The notes beneath the pieces are model-generated. The model was not told the origin of the DNA, did not search any database, and saw only the letters and a program-made list of their open reading frames with translations. Shown here one piece after another: positions 50,431 to 58,493 of a stretch of DNA of 64,000 nt; position 1 is the first letter of the stretch; each line of letters opens with the position of its first letter. The stretch lies in assembly GCA_050952935.1 (NCBI GenBank), contig JBMNLS010000002.1, forward strand, positions 372,001 through 436,000, read 5' to 3'. Origin of the DNA: UBA6115 sp050952935 (lineage in GTDB: Bacteria; Bacillota; Clostridia; Christensenellales; Aristaeellaceae). The position numbers and the translations under genes were made by a program.

Positions 50431-50984
50431 TGCGTGATCTATCCCTGCACCTGATGGATCTGTGTCAAAACAGCATCCAGGCAGGGGCGCGGCTGGTGGA
50501 AATCAGCCTGATCCTTGAAGAGGGCGGGAAGCTGAACCTCACCATCAAAGATGATGGCTGCGGGATGGACGCCCAGACGCTGAATAAGGCCCACAGCCCC
50601 TTCGGCACCCACCGTACCACCCGAAAAGTGGGCCTGGGCATTCCGCTGACGGAAAACAATGCCATCGCCACCGGCGGCAGCCTTGAGATCACAAGCGCGC
50701 CGGGGCAGGGCACCACGCTGAACGCCACCTTTTTCACCCGTCACATTGACTGCCCCCCGCTGGGCAACCTGGCGGAGACGGTGGCCACCCTGATTCTGGC
50801 AAACCCGGAGGGGCCGGAGTTTGCCGTGACCCTGTCATCGCCAAGCGCAGCGGACACCCTGGATACCCGCCAGATGCGCCAGGCGCTGGGGGATATGCCC
50901 CTGAACACACCTGAAGTCGTCCAGTGGATTATCCAAACCACACAGGATATGACCCAAGAGATTTTTGGAGGAGAGCTGCAATGA
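50430..50984 (+). CDS. orphan HATPase protein, second copy
   Basis: 184 residues: GHKL ATPase domain (about 1-110) with N box LHLMDLCQNSIQAGARLVEI, G1 box DDGCGMD and G2 box GLGIPLTENNAIATGGS, then a C-terminal extension with no recognised motif (IDCPPLGNLAETVATLILANPEGPEFAV and further), which in similar proteins lies beside the bifurcating subunits. No His phospho-acceptor domain. Its placement between HydC and the 2Fe-2S protein makes a role in regulation or maturation of the complex plausible (inference). ATG 50430 overlaps the hydC stop by 1 base. Confidence 0.87.
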   Translation: MRDLSLHLMDLCQNSIQAGARLVEISLILEEGGKLNLTIKDDGCGMDAQTLNKAHSPFGTHRTTRKVGLGIPLTENNAIATGGSLEITSAPGQGTTLNATFFTRHIDCPPLGNLAETVATLILANPEGPEFAVTLSSPSAADTLDTRQMRQALGDMPLNTPEVVQWIIQTTQDMTQEIFGGELQ

Positions 50985-51385
50985 AAACGTTGGCTGAACT
51001 GGAAGCAATCCGCAAGCAGACGCTGGAGCGGATCAACCTGCGCAAAGAGGACAAGGAAGACGAAATTCGCATCGTGGTGGGCATGGCCACCTGCGGCATC
51101 GCCGCTGGCGCCAGGCCTGTGATGATGGCCTTTATGACTGAGGTCAACAAACGGCGCCTGAGCAATGTGACGGTGTCCCAGACCGGCTGCATCGGCATGT
51201 GCCGCTATGAGCCCATGGCCGATGTATTCATCCCCGGGAAAAACAAGGTGACCTATGTGAACCTGGATGAGGACAAGGTCCGGCGCATTGTCGCCGAGCA
51301 TGTGGTCAACGGCAGCCCGGTGGTGGAATATATGATCTCCGCTGATTCAAATTCAACGACTGACAGCAAGGGGGATTCCAAATGA
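50981..51385 (+). CDS. [2Fe-2S] ferredoxin-like subunit (HndB-type)
   Basis: 134 residues. Thioredoxin-like ferredoxin with MATCGIAAGARPVMMAF (Cys near 38) and VSQTGCIGMCRYEPMADVFIPG (Cys near 70 and 74), like HndB of Desulfovibrio NADP-reducing hydrogenase and the extra subunit of clostridial bifurcating hydrogenases. The pattern C-(~31)-C-x3-C gives only three visible ligands by eye, so cluster assembly needs checking. ATG 50981 follows GGAGGAGAG and overlaps the preceding gene by 4 bp; its own stop overlaps the hydB start by 4 bp. Confidence 0.87.
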   Translation: MKTLAELEAIRKQTLERINLRKEDKEDEIRIVVGMATCGIAAGARPVMMAFMTEVNKRRLSNVTVSQTGCIGMCRYEPMADVFIPGKNKVTYVNLDEDKVRRIVAEHVVNGSPVVEYMISADSNSTTDSKGDSK

Positions 51386-53175
51386 ATTTTTATCGCTCGC
51401 ATATCCTGGTGTGCGGCGGCACCGGCTGCACCTCCTCGGGCTCCGCTAAAATTCTGGGGCGCTTTGGGGAGAAACTGGCGGAGTACGGCCTTGACAAGGA
51501 AGTCGGCGTGGTGAAAACCGGCTGCTTTGGCCTGTGCGAAGCCGGTCCCGTGGTGATTGTCTATCCGGAAGGCACCTTCTATTCCCACATCAAGGAAGAA
51601 GATGTGGACGAGATTGTGGCGGAGCACCTGCTCAAGGGCCGCATCGTGCGTCACCTGGTCTACCATGAAAAGGGCGAGCAGCCTGAGGCGGGCCGGGCGC
51701 TAAATGACATCGGCTTTTACAAGCACCAGACCCGTGTCGCGCTACGCAACTGCGGCGTGATTGACCCTGAAAATATCGATGAATACATTGCTTTTGATGG
51801 TTACCTGGCGCTAAGCCGCGCGCTGACGGAGATGCAGCCGGCGGATGTGGTGAAGATCATCAAGGATTCAGGTCTCAGGGGCCGGGGCGGCGCCGGCTTC
51901 CCTACGGGGCTGAAGTGGCAGCTGACCGCCCAGAGCCCGGGCTCCAAGAAGTATGTGATCTGCAACGCCGACGAGGGCGATCCCGGTGCCTTTATGGACC
52001 GTTCGGTGCTGGAGGGAGACCCCCATTCGGTGCTGGAAGCCATGGCGCTGTGCGGCTATGCCATTGGCTCTGATGAGGGCTTCATCTATGTGCGCGCGGA
52101 ATATCCCATCGCGGTGAAGCGCTTGGAGATTGCCATTAAACAAGCCAGGGAATATGGCCTGCTTGGCAAGAACATCTTGGGAAGCGGCTTTGATTTTGAC
52201 ATTCATATCCGTCTGGGCGCCGGCGCTTTTGTGTGCGGCGAGGAAATGGCGCTGCTGACCTCCATTGAAGGGCACCGGGGCGAACCCCGGCCCAAGCCGC
52301 CCTTCCCGGCGGTGCAGGGGCTGTTTAACAAGCCCACCAACATCAACAATGTTGAGACCTACGCCAACATCCCCCAGATCATCGTCAAGGGCGCCGACTG
52401 GTTCCGCAGCATAGGCACCGAGCGTTCGCCGGGAACGAAGGTGTTCGCCCTGGGCGGGAAAATCAACAACACCGGCTTGGTGGAAGTGCCCATGGGCACG
52501 CCGCTTCGCACTGTCATTTACGATATTGGCGGCGGCATCCCCAAGGGCAAGAAGTTCAAGGCCGTGCAAACCGGCGGGCCGTCCGGTGGCTGCATTCCCA
52601 TGAGCCTGATTGATGTGCCCATTGAGTATGATTCCCTGGTGGAGATTGGCTCCATGATGGGCTCCGGCGGTATGATCGTCATGGACGAGGATAACTGCAT
52701 GGTGGACATTGCCAGGTTTTTCCTGGACTTTACCGTGGATGAATCCTGCGGCAAGTGCACCCCCTGCCGGGTGGGCACCAGGCGCATGCTTGAAATACTG
52801 GACCGGATTGTGTCCGGCAAGGGCAAGGAAGGCGACGTTGAAAAGCTTGAGCGCCTGGCTGAGTCTATTAAGGACACAGCGCTGTGCGGCCTGGGTCAGA
52901 CCGCGCCTAACCCTGTGCTGTCCACCATCAGATACTTCCGCGAGGAGTATGACGCCCATATTCGGGACAAGAAATGCCCGGCCCATCACTGCAAGGAGTT
53001 GCTGCACCTGGAAATCACCGACAAGTGCCGTGGCTGCACCGCCTGCGCCAGGGTTTGCCCGGTGGGCGCCATCACGGGTGAAGCGCGGGGCAAGCATGAA
53101 ATTGACATCAACAAGTGCATCAAGTGCAATGCATGCATTGAAAAATGTCGCTTTGACGCCATCATCAAGGTTTGA
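51382..53175 (+). CDS. hydB: NuoF-like flavoprotein subunit of bifurcating hydrogenase
   Basis: 597 residues, HydB/HndC-type subunit and NAD(H) site of the complex. Domains: N-terminal [2Fe-2S] domain (CGGTGCTSSGSAKIL, GCFGLCEAGPVV; residues 10-65), NADH/FMN-binding domain (LRGRGGAGFPTGLKW near 168, CNADEGDPGAFMDR near 195), SLBB part (AVQTGGPSGGCIP), [4Fe-4S] motif ESCGKCTPCRVGT near 455, and C-terminal 2x[4Fe-4S] (CRGCTACARVCP, CIKCNACIEKC). Flavin-based electron bifurcation is known for HydABC. ATG 51382 overlaps the preceding gene by 4 bp; a 14-bp gap separates it from hydA. Confidence 0.95.
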   Translation: MNFYRSHILVCGGTGCTSSGSAKILGRFGEKLAEYGLDKEVGVVKTGCFGLCEAGPVVIVYPEGTFYSHIKEEDVDEIVAEHLLKGRIVRHLVYHEKGEQPEAGRALNDIGFYKHQTRVALRNCGVIDPENIDEYIAFDGYLALSRALTEMQPADVVKIIKDSGLRGRGGAGFPTGLKWQLTAQSPGSKKYVICNADEGDPGAFMDRSVLEGDPHSVLEAMALCGYAIGSDEGFIYVRAEYPIAVKRLEIAIKQAREYGLLGKNILGSGFDFDIHIRLGAGAFVCGEEMALLTSIEGHRGEPRPKPPFPAVQGLFNKPTNINNVETYANIPQIIVKGADWFRSIGTERSPGTKVFALGGKINNTGLVEVPMGTPLRTVIYDIGGGIPKGKKFKAVQTGGPSGGCIPMSLIDVPIEYDSLVEIGSMMGSGGMIVMDEDNCMVDIARFFLDFTVDESCGKCTPCRVGTRRMLEILDRIVSGKGKEGDVEKLERLAESIKDTALCGLGQTAPNPVLSTIRYFREEYDAHIRDKKCPAHHCKELLHLEITDKCRGCTACARVCPVGAITGEARGKHEIDINKCIKCNACIEKCRFDAIIKV

Positions 53176-53189
53176 CGGGAGGAGAGGCC

Positions 53190-54950
53190 ATGAACATGAT
53201 ATCGCTTACTATTGATGGGATTAAGGTGGAAGTGCCCGAGGGCTCCACAGTGTTGGACGCTGCCCGCAAGGCGCATATCCGCATTCCCACCCTGTGCTTT
53301 TTAGAGGAGATCAACGAAATTGGCGCTTGCCGCATGTGCGTGGTGGAAACAGGCGCCCGCACCCTGCAGGCCGCCTGTGTGCTGCCCGCAACCCAGGGCA
53401 TGGTGGTGAAAACCAACACCCCCCGTGTGCGCCGTGCCAGAAAGACGGTGCTGGAGCTGATTCTCAGCAACCACGACAAAAAATGTCTTTCCTGTGTGCG
53501 CAGCCAGAACTGTGAGCTGCAGCGCCTGGCGCTGGAGCTTGGGGTGACCGATGATTCCGCTTTTGACGGGGAGCGCACTCAGCATCAGGTGGATGATCTG
53601 TCCCCCTCTATTGTGCGAGACAACAACAAATGTATCAACTGCCGCCGCTGTGTTTCTGCCTGTGCCAAGGTGCAGGCGGTGGGGGTGATTGGCCCCGTGG
53701 GACGCGGGTTTGAAACCAGCATTGAATCGCCCTGGAATATGTCCCTGAATGAAACCGCCTGCATCGGCTGCGGGCAGTGTATTGCCGCATGTCCTGTGGG
53801 CGCGCTCCGGGAAAAAGAGGAAACGCCCCTGGTGTGGGAGCTGATTCACGACCCCCAAAAGCATGTGGTGGTGCAAACGGCGCCTGCCGTGCGCGCAGCG
53901 CTAGGCGAGGAGTTTGGCCTGCCCATGGGCACCAACGTCACCGGCAAAATGGTGGCGGCCCTCAGGCGTTTGGGCTTTGACCAGGTTTTTGACACGGATT
54001 TCACCGCCGACCTCACCATCCTGGAGGAAGCCACGGAGCTGGTGGGCCGCATCAAGAATAAGGGCGTGCTGCCCATGATTACCTCCTGCTCACCGGGCTG
54101 GATCAACTTCTGTGAAACCTTCTATCCGGACTTTATACCGAACCTGTCCAGCTGCAAATCCCCCCATGAGATGATGGGCGCTGTGATCAAGTCCTACTAC
54201 GCGGAGAAGGCGGGGCTTATTCCCAAGGATTTGGCGGTGGTGTCCGTCATGCCCTGCACCGCCAAAAAGATGGAGGCCGACCGGGAGGAACTGGCTGCCA
54301 CCGGATACCCGGATGTGGACGCGGTGATCACCACCCGGGAGCTGGCCCGGATGATCAAGTCCAGCGGCATTGATTTTGTCAACCTGCCTGATGAGAAATT
54401 TGACAGCCTCCTAGGCGACAGCACCGGGGCCGCCACCATTTTTGGCGCCACCGGCGGCGTGATGGAAGCGGCGCTGCGCACCGCCTATGAAACCATCACC
54501 GGGGAGACTCTCACCGCCCTTGATTTTCATGCTGTGCGTGGGCTTCAAGGCGTGAAAGAGGCGGATGTGAAAATCGGCGACCTCACCCTGCGGGTGGCGG
54601 TGGCCCATGGCACCCACAATGCTAAAACTCTGTTGGATTCCATTCGCAGTGGTGAGAAAACCTATGATTTTATTGAGATCATGGCCTGTCCCGGCGGCTG
54701 TGTAAACGGCGGAGGCCAGCCCATTGTATCGGCGGAAGATCGCCTGATTCACGATCCTAAGGTGCAGCGTGCCAAGGCGCTGTACACCGCTGACGTAGGC
54801 ATGACCTACCGCAAGAGCCACGAGAACCCCAGCATCAAGCGCATCTATGAGGAGTTCTTGGGTGAGCCCAACAGCCACAGGGCGCATCAGCTGTTGCACA
54901 CCCATTACACCCCACAGAGCAAGTACAAGCCCCTGACAAAAGCGGATTGA
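53190..54950 (+). CDS. hydA: [FeFe] hydrogenase catalytic subunit (group A, NADH/ferredoxin-dependent)
   Basis: 586 residues, H2-forming or H2-oxidising subunit. Domains: N-terminal [2Fe-2S] (CFLEEINEIGACRMC, near 34-48), His-Cys [4Fe-4S] HDKKCLSCVRSQNC (near 95-108), two [4Fe-4S] (CINCRRCVSAC and CIGCGQCIAACP), and the H-cluster domain with ITSCSPGWINF, VMPCTAKKMEADR and MACPGGCVNGGGQP, all typical active-site loops; the small C-terminal domain ends YEEFLGEPNSHRAHQLLHTHY. ATG 53190 has GGAGGAGAGG upstream; TTG 53172 overlaps hydB. No hydE, hydF or hydG maturase is in the window. Confidence 0.96.
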   Translation: MNMISLTIDGIKVEVPEGSTVLDAARKAHIRIPTLCFLEEINEIGACRMCVVETGARTLQAACVLPATQGMVVKTNTPRVRRARKTVLELILSNHDKKCLSCVRSQNCELQRLALELGVTDDSAFDGERTQHQVDDLSPSIVRDNNKCINCRRCVSACAKVQAVGVIGPVGRGFETSIESPWNMSLNETACIGCGQCIAACPVGALREKEETPLVWELIHDPQKHVVVQTAPAVRAALGEEFGLPMGTNVTGKMVAALRRLGFDQVFDTDFTADLTILEEATELVGRIKNKGVLPMITSCSPGWINFCETFYPDFIPNLSSCKSPHEMMGAVIKSYYAEKAGLIPKDLAVVSVMPCTAKKMEADREELAATGYPDVDAVITTRELARMIKSSGIDFVNLPDEKFDSLLGDSTGAATIFGATGGVMEAALRTAYETITGETLTALDFHAVRGLQGVKEADVKIGDLTLRVAVAHGTHNAKTLLDSIRSGEKTYDFIEIMACPGGCVNGGGQPIVSAEDRLIHDPKVQRAKALYTADVGMTYRKSHENPSIKRIYEEFLGEPNSHRAHQLLHTHYTPQSKYKPLTKAD

Positions 54951-54968
54951 GTTTAGAAAGGAATGCTG

Positions 54969-55916
54969 ATGAATCTGCTGAAACGAATGATCGTCTTTCT
55001 GCTGGCAGTGATGCTGGTTTCCCTGTCGCTTTTAGCGGCGGCGGAACAGAGCCCTGTGCGTGTGGCGGCCCTTAAGGGCCCCACCGCCATGGGCCTGGTC
55101 AAGCTGATGGATGACAGCAAGGATGGCGATGCATATGCTTTTACCCTGGCTGCCAGCCCCGATGCGCTGGTGCCTGCCATCGCCAAGGGCGAGGTGGACA
55201 TGGCCTGCCTGCCGGTCAATCTGGCAGCCATCCTCTACCAGAACACCAAGGGCGCCATCAGGGTGACCAACATCAACACCCTGGGCGTCATCTATATCCT
55301 GGAAAAAGGTGAGGAGGTCAAATCCCTGTCCGATCTTTCCGGGCGCAAAATCTATGCCAGCGGCAAGGCTTCCACCCCCGAATACACCCTCACCTATCTG
55401 CTGGAAAAAGCCGGGGTGAAGGATGTGGAGGTGGACTGGAAGGCTGAGCACAGCGAAGCCCTGGCCGCTTTCCTGACTGACCCCGCTGGGCTTGCCATGC
55501 TGCCCCAGCCCTTTGTGACGGTGGCGCAAACAAAGAATGAATCCATCCATATTGCCCTGGACCTGACCCGTGAATGGGAAGCGGTCACCGGGGATACGAT
55601 GGTCACAGGCGTCACCGTGGCCCGGACGGAGTTCCTGGAGAACAACCCGGAAGCGGCCGCCCAGTTTCTAAAGGACTATGAGGCGTCAGTGGCCTATGTG
55701 AATGCCAACACCTGGAAAGCTGCCGCTCTCATCGGAGGTTTTGACATCGTGGCTGCCCCGGTGGCAGAAAAGGCTCTGCCCTATTGCAACATCACCTTTA
55801 TCGCCGGAGCTGACATGGAAAAAGCCCTTACCCCCTTCTACCAGATGCTGTATGATCAAAACCCCAAGTCTGTGGGCGGACAGGTGCCGGATGCGGCTTT
55901 CTACTATCAGCCCTAA
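54969..55916 (+). CDS. ABC transporter substrate-binding protein (NitT/TauT-type)
   Basis: 315 residues: signal peptide (KRMIVFLLAVMLVSLSLLAAA), then a type-II periplasmic-binding fold, VRVAALKGPTAMGLVKLMDD and ALVPAIAKGEVDMACLPVNLAAIL, with DLSGRKIYASGKASTPEYTLTYLL and the later ATGTVARTEFLENNPEAAAQFLKDY-like segment VTVARTEFLENNP. It resembles SsuA/ThiY-like binding proteins. No lipobox cysteine is seen. ATG 54969 is favoured (GAAAGGA 6 nt upstream); ATG 54963 touches that site. It starts 18 bp after hydA with no terminator between, so it is in the hydrogenase operon. Ligand unknown. Confidence 0.88.
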   Translation: MNLLKRMIVFLLAVMLVSLSLLAAAEQSPVRVAALKGPTAMGLVKLMDDSKDGDAYAFTLAASPDALVPAIAKGEVDMACLPVNLAAILYQNTKGAIRVTNINTLGVIYILEKGEEVKSLSDLSGRKIYASGKASTPEYTLTYLLEKAGVKDVEVDWKAEHSEALAAFLTDPAGLAMLPQPFVTVAQTKNESIHIALDLTREWEAVTGDTMVTGVTVARTEFLENNPEAAAQFLKDYEASVAYVNANTWKAAALIGGFDIVAAPVAEKALPYCNITFIAGADMEKALTPFYQMLYDQNPKSVGGQVPDAAFYYQP

Positions 55917-56664
55917 CAGGCATAAGCGCATCAGGGTGGCCTTGGCCACCCTATTTTGGATTGTTTTGTGGCAGATTTTGGCCATGGCGATGGGTCAGGA
56001 ATACCTCCTGGCCTCACCCGTGGCAGTGCTTGGGGAGCTGGCGCGGCTTTTAACGGAGCCCTCCGCGTGGCTGGCTGCCCTGCGCTCTGGCTGGCGGATT
56101 CTGATCGGTTTTTTTGCCGCGGCTGCCTTTGGCGCCGCCCTTGCCTTTTCAAGCGCCCGGCTGCCCTGGGTACGGGATTTGGCGGCTCCTCTTGTGGGAG
56201 CGGCCAGGTCTGTGCCGGTGGCTAGTTTTGTCATCCTGGCCATCATCCTGGTATCCACCCGGTGGCTTTCCACCCTCATCGCCTTTGTGATCGGTTTCCC
56301 GCTGATATTTGGCAATGTGACGGAGGGCATCAAGCGCCGGGATCAGAAATTAAAAGAAGTGGCCCAGGTGTTTCGTGTGCCGGGCACCAGAAGGCTGCTG
56401 TATCTGGATTTGCCTCAGATTTTTCCTTACTTTAAATCAGGGGCTGTCAGCGCCATGGGCCTTTGCTGGAAAAGCGGCATCGCGGCTGAACTCATCGGCA
56501 TTCCAAACGGGAGCATCGGAGAGCGGCTTTATATGGTGAAGGTAAACCTATACACGGCGGAGCTTTTCGCCTGGACGGTGATCATTGTGACGCTCAGCGC
56601 CCTGGCCAGCCGTCTGGTGGCATTTGCCTCGGAAGCTGCCATGCGCTGTTTGGAGAAACTCTAA
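55891..56664 (+). CDS. ABC transporter permease (NitT/TauT-type)
   Basis: 257 residues with about six spans. Seen: WLAALRSGWRILIGFFAAAAFGAALAF, APLVGAARSVPVASFVILAII and the EAA-like loop LKEVAQVFRVPGTRRLLYLDLPQIFPYF near 150-175, then GLCWKSGIAAELIGIPNGSIG, a common SsuC/TauC stretch. ATG 55891 overlaps the binding-protein gene by 26 bp and gives the basic start MRLSTISPNRHKRIRVALA; no better in-frame ATG occurs before the first span. It forms the channel with the ATPase encoded directly downstream. Confidence 0.86.
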   Translation: MRLSTISPNRHKRIRVALATLFWIVLWQILAMAMGQEYLLASPVAVLGELARLLTEPSAWLAALRSGWRILIGFFAAAAFGAALAFSSARLPWVRDLAAPLVGAARSVPVASFVILAIILVSTRWLSTLIAFVIGFPLIFGNVTEGIKRRDQKLKEVAQVFRVPGTRRLLYLDLPQIFPYFKSGAVSAMGLCWKSGIAAELIGIPNGSIGERLYMVKVNLYTAELFAWTVIIVTLSALASRLVAFASEAAMRCLEKL

Positions 56665-56665
56665 G

Positions 56666-57226
56666 ATGCTGGCGCTATATGAAATTACCAAGCGCTATGG
56701 GGCGCAGACGGTATTTGAGCATTTTTCGCTCACCATCCAAGCAGGGGAGCGCGCCTGCCTGATGGGACCCTCTGGCCGCGGGAAAACCACTGCCCTCAGG
56801 CTGCTGGCAGGCTTGGAGCGCCCGGATGCCGGGCGAGTCATCAGAAAAGGCGCCATCAGCATGGTGTTTCAGGAGGATCGCCTGCTGCCGGCTTTAAGCG
56901 CCGCCGGAAACCTGCGCTTTGTGGCGGGCAAGAGCCAAACAGAGAGAATGAATAACTTGCTTACCCGTTTGGGCTTGGGAGACAGTCTGCATAAGCCTGT
57001 CCGGGAGCTTTCAGGGGGTATGCGGCGGCGCGTCGCCATGGCCAGGGCGCTGATGGTTCCCTTTGAGGCGCTGCTGCTGGATGAGCCCTTCAAGGGTTTG
57101 GATGTGGACACCAGAAGCAACGCTGCCCGGGTGATTCTGGAGGAAGCCCGGGGAAAAACCATCCTGCTGGTAGCCCATGACCGGGCGGAGGCAGAGCTTT
57201 TAAACGCCCGGGTGATACAATTATGA
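56666..57226 (+). CDS. ABC transporter ATP-binding protein
   Basis: 186 residues, shorter than the usual 240-260. Walker A GPSGRGKTTALRLLAG (the usual Cys after Gly is Arg), Q loop VFQEDRLLPALSA, signature LSGGMRRRVAMARAL and Walker B ALLLDEPFKGLD, followed by VAHDRAEAEL (switch His). All core motifs are present, so it should hydrolyse ATP; only the C-terminal extension found in longer members is missing. ATG 56666 was chosen, one base past the permease stop. It drives the permease and binding protein of the same operon. Confidence 0.92.
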   Translation: MLALYEITKRYGAQTVFEHFSLTIQAGERACLMGPSGRGKTTALRLLAGLERPDAGRVIRKGAISMVFQEDRLLPALSAAGNLRFVAGKSQTERMNNLLTRLGLGDSLHKPVRELSGGMRRRVAMARALMVPFEALLLDEPFKGLDVDTRSNAARVILEEARGKTILLVAHDRAEAELLNARVIQL

Positions 57227-57248
57227 CAACAAAAAAGGAGGATATGGT

Positions 57249-57497
57249 ATGGGACAGGAAATGATCATGGCCATCCGGACCGACAAACGGCGGGAGAACG
57301 CCGAGGCGCTGCAAAAGGTGCTGACGGAATTTGGCTGCAACATCAAGCTGCGGCTGGGCCTGCATGAAACGGGGGACGTCTGTTCCGAATCAGGCCTGAT
57401 TCTGCGGGTGCTCGCCGAACCCAGGGAGGAAATCGCCAGGCTGGAGGATGCGCTGAAAAAACTGGATGGGATCCGCTACAAGACCATGGAGGTCTGA
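57249..57497 (+). CDS. TM1266-type putative regulator of iron-only hydrogenase system
   Basis: 82 residues, an ACT/ferredoxin-like fold protein of the TM1266 family. Seen: the opening IMAIRTDKRRENAEALQKVLTEFG, central IKLRLGLHETGDVCSESGLILRVL and terminal RLEDALKKLDGIRYKTMEV, which fit the family pattern of a strand, helix, strand, strand, helix, strand. Members are common beside [FeFe]-hydrogenase and maturase genes; their activity is not shown. AAAGGAGG precedes ATG 57249. Last gene of the operon, 15 bp before a terminator. Confidence 0.8.
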   Translation: MGQEMIMAIRTDKRRENAEALQKVLTEFGCNIKLRLGLHETGDVCSESGLILRVLAEPREEIARLEDALKKLDGIRYKTMEV

Positions 57498-57511
57498 CTT
57501 GGCTGACCGGC

Positions 57512-57538
57512 AGAGGGGTACGCGCCCCTCTTTTTTTA
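57512..57538 (+). terminator. rho-independent terminator of the hydrogenase operon
   Basis: AGAGGGG (57512-57518), loop TACGCG, CCCCTCT (57525-57531), then TTTTTT. Confidence 0.92.
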
Positions 57539-57578
57539 TGGTATGATTTTACCGGATAACAGATAAGGAGAGAGAACG

Positions 57579-58493
57579 ATGGACAACTGGGCAATCATCG
57601 GTACCTGGCCCTTTGCGCTGCAAGGGGTGGAGGCGCTAAGCGGCAGGCTGGCAGGCGGTATGAACGCTGTGGACGCGTCAGTGGAGGCTTGCCGGATGGT
57701 GGAGGATGATCCGGAGGTGGATTCCGTGGGCCTGGGGGGCATCCCCAACGCCCAGGGGGACATGGAATTGGACGCCGCGGTGATGGATGGCACCACCCTG
57801 GACATTGGCGCTGTGGGCGGGGTGAGGGATTATAAAAACCCCATTCTTATCGCCCGGGAGCTGCTTTATCACCCCAATCATAACATGCTGGTGGCTAAGG
57901 GCGCCCAGGACTTTGCCAAAAGCCGGGGCATCCCTGAGGCATCCGCCCTGACTGAAAAAGCCCGGGCCCGCTGGCAGGAGCTGAAAGAAGAGGCCAGAAA
58001 TACCGGGCATGATACGGTTTGTTTCTTGACGCTGGCCCAGGGCCGCTTGGCGGCTGCGGTTTCCACCAGCGGGCTGAGCCTAAAACTGCCCGGACGGGTG
58101 GGGGATTCGCCCCTTCCCGGCAGCGGTTATTATGCTGACGATGAGGTGGGCGCTGCGGCCGCAACCGGCGTGGGGGAAGAGATCATGAAGGGCCTCCTCA
58201 GCTTCCGTGCGGTGGAGCTGATGCGTGGCGGTATGCCTCCTCAAAAGGCGGCTGAAAAGGCCGTTTTGGATGCCCATCTGCGTCTCTTGCGCGCTGGGAA
58301 AAGGCCCGGCAACATGGCGCTCATCTGCCTGGACAAGCAGGGCCGTTTTGGCGCCTCCTGCAACCATCAGCACTTCGCTTTTGCGGCAGCCAGCGCAGCG
58401 CAGGCTCCCCAATTATATGAAATGGCGCCCATCATCGATAACGATGTGGACGCCTTGCCGCCTGAGCTGGCGGGGCTTGAAACAAAAAATTAA
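57579..58493 (+). CDS. Ntn-type asparaginase / N4-(beta-GlcNAc)-Asn amidase family hydrolase
   Basis: 304 residues. N-terminal-nucleophile hydrolase of the isoaspartyl peptidase/asparaginase family; it should cleave itself before the Thr in NTGHDTVCFLTL (near 145), giving two chains. Seen: MNAVDASVEACRMVEDDPEVDSVGLGGIPNAQGDMELDA, in blocks near 28-65, and GDSPLPGSGYYADDEVGAAAATGVGEEIMK near 170-200, the substrate-binding segments. The activity could be removal of Asn-linked GlcNAc or hydrolysis of isoaspartyl/asparagine; the gut-glycan context favours glycosylasparaginase. GGAGAG precedes ATG 57579. Its stop overlaps that of guaB. Confidence 0.9.
   Translation: MDNWAIIGTWPFALQGVEALSGRLAGGMNAVDASVEACRMVEDDPEVDSVGLGGIPNAQGDMELDAAVMDGTTLDIGAVGGVRDYKNPILIARELLYHPNHNMLVAKGAQDFAKSRGIPEASALTEKARARWQELKEEARNTGHDTVCFLTLAQGRLAAAVSTSGLSLKLPGRVGDSPLPGSGYYADDEVGAAAATGVGEEIMKGLLSFRAVELMRGGMPPQKAAEKAVLDAHLRLLRAGKRPGNMALICLDKQGRFGASCNHQHFAFAAASAAQAPQLYEMAPIIDNDVDALPPELAGLETKN

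Noticed and set aside
51868..53097. 409-aa open frame on the minus strand
   Set aside because: Antisense of hydB; typical long shadow in GC-rich coding DNA.
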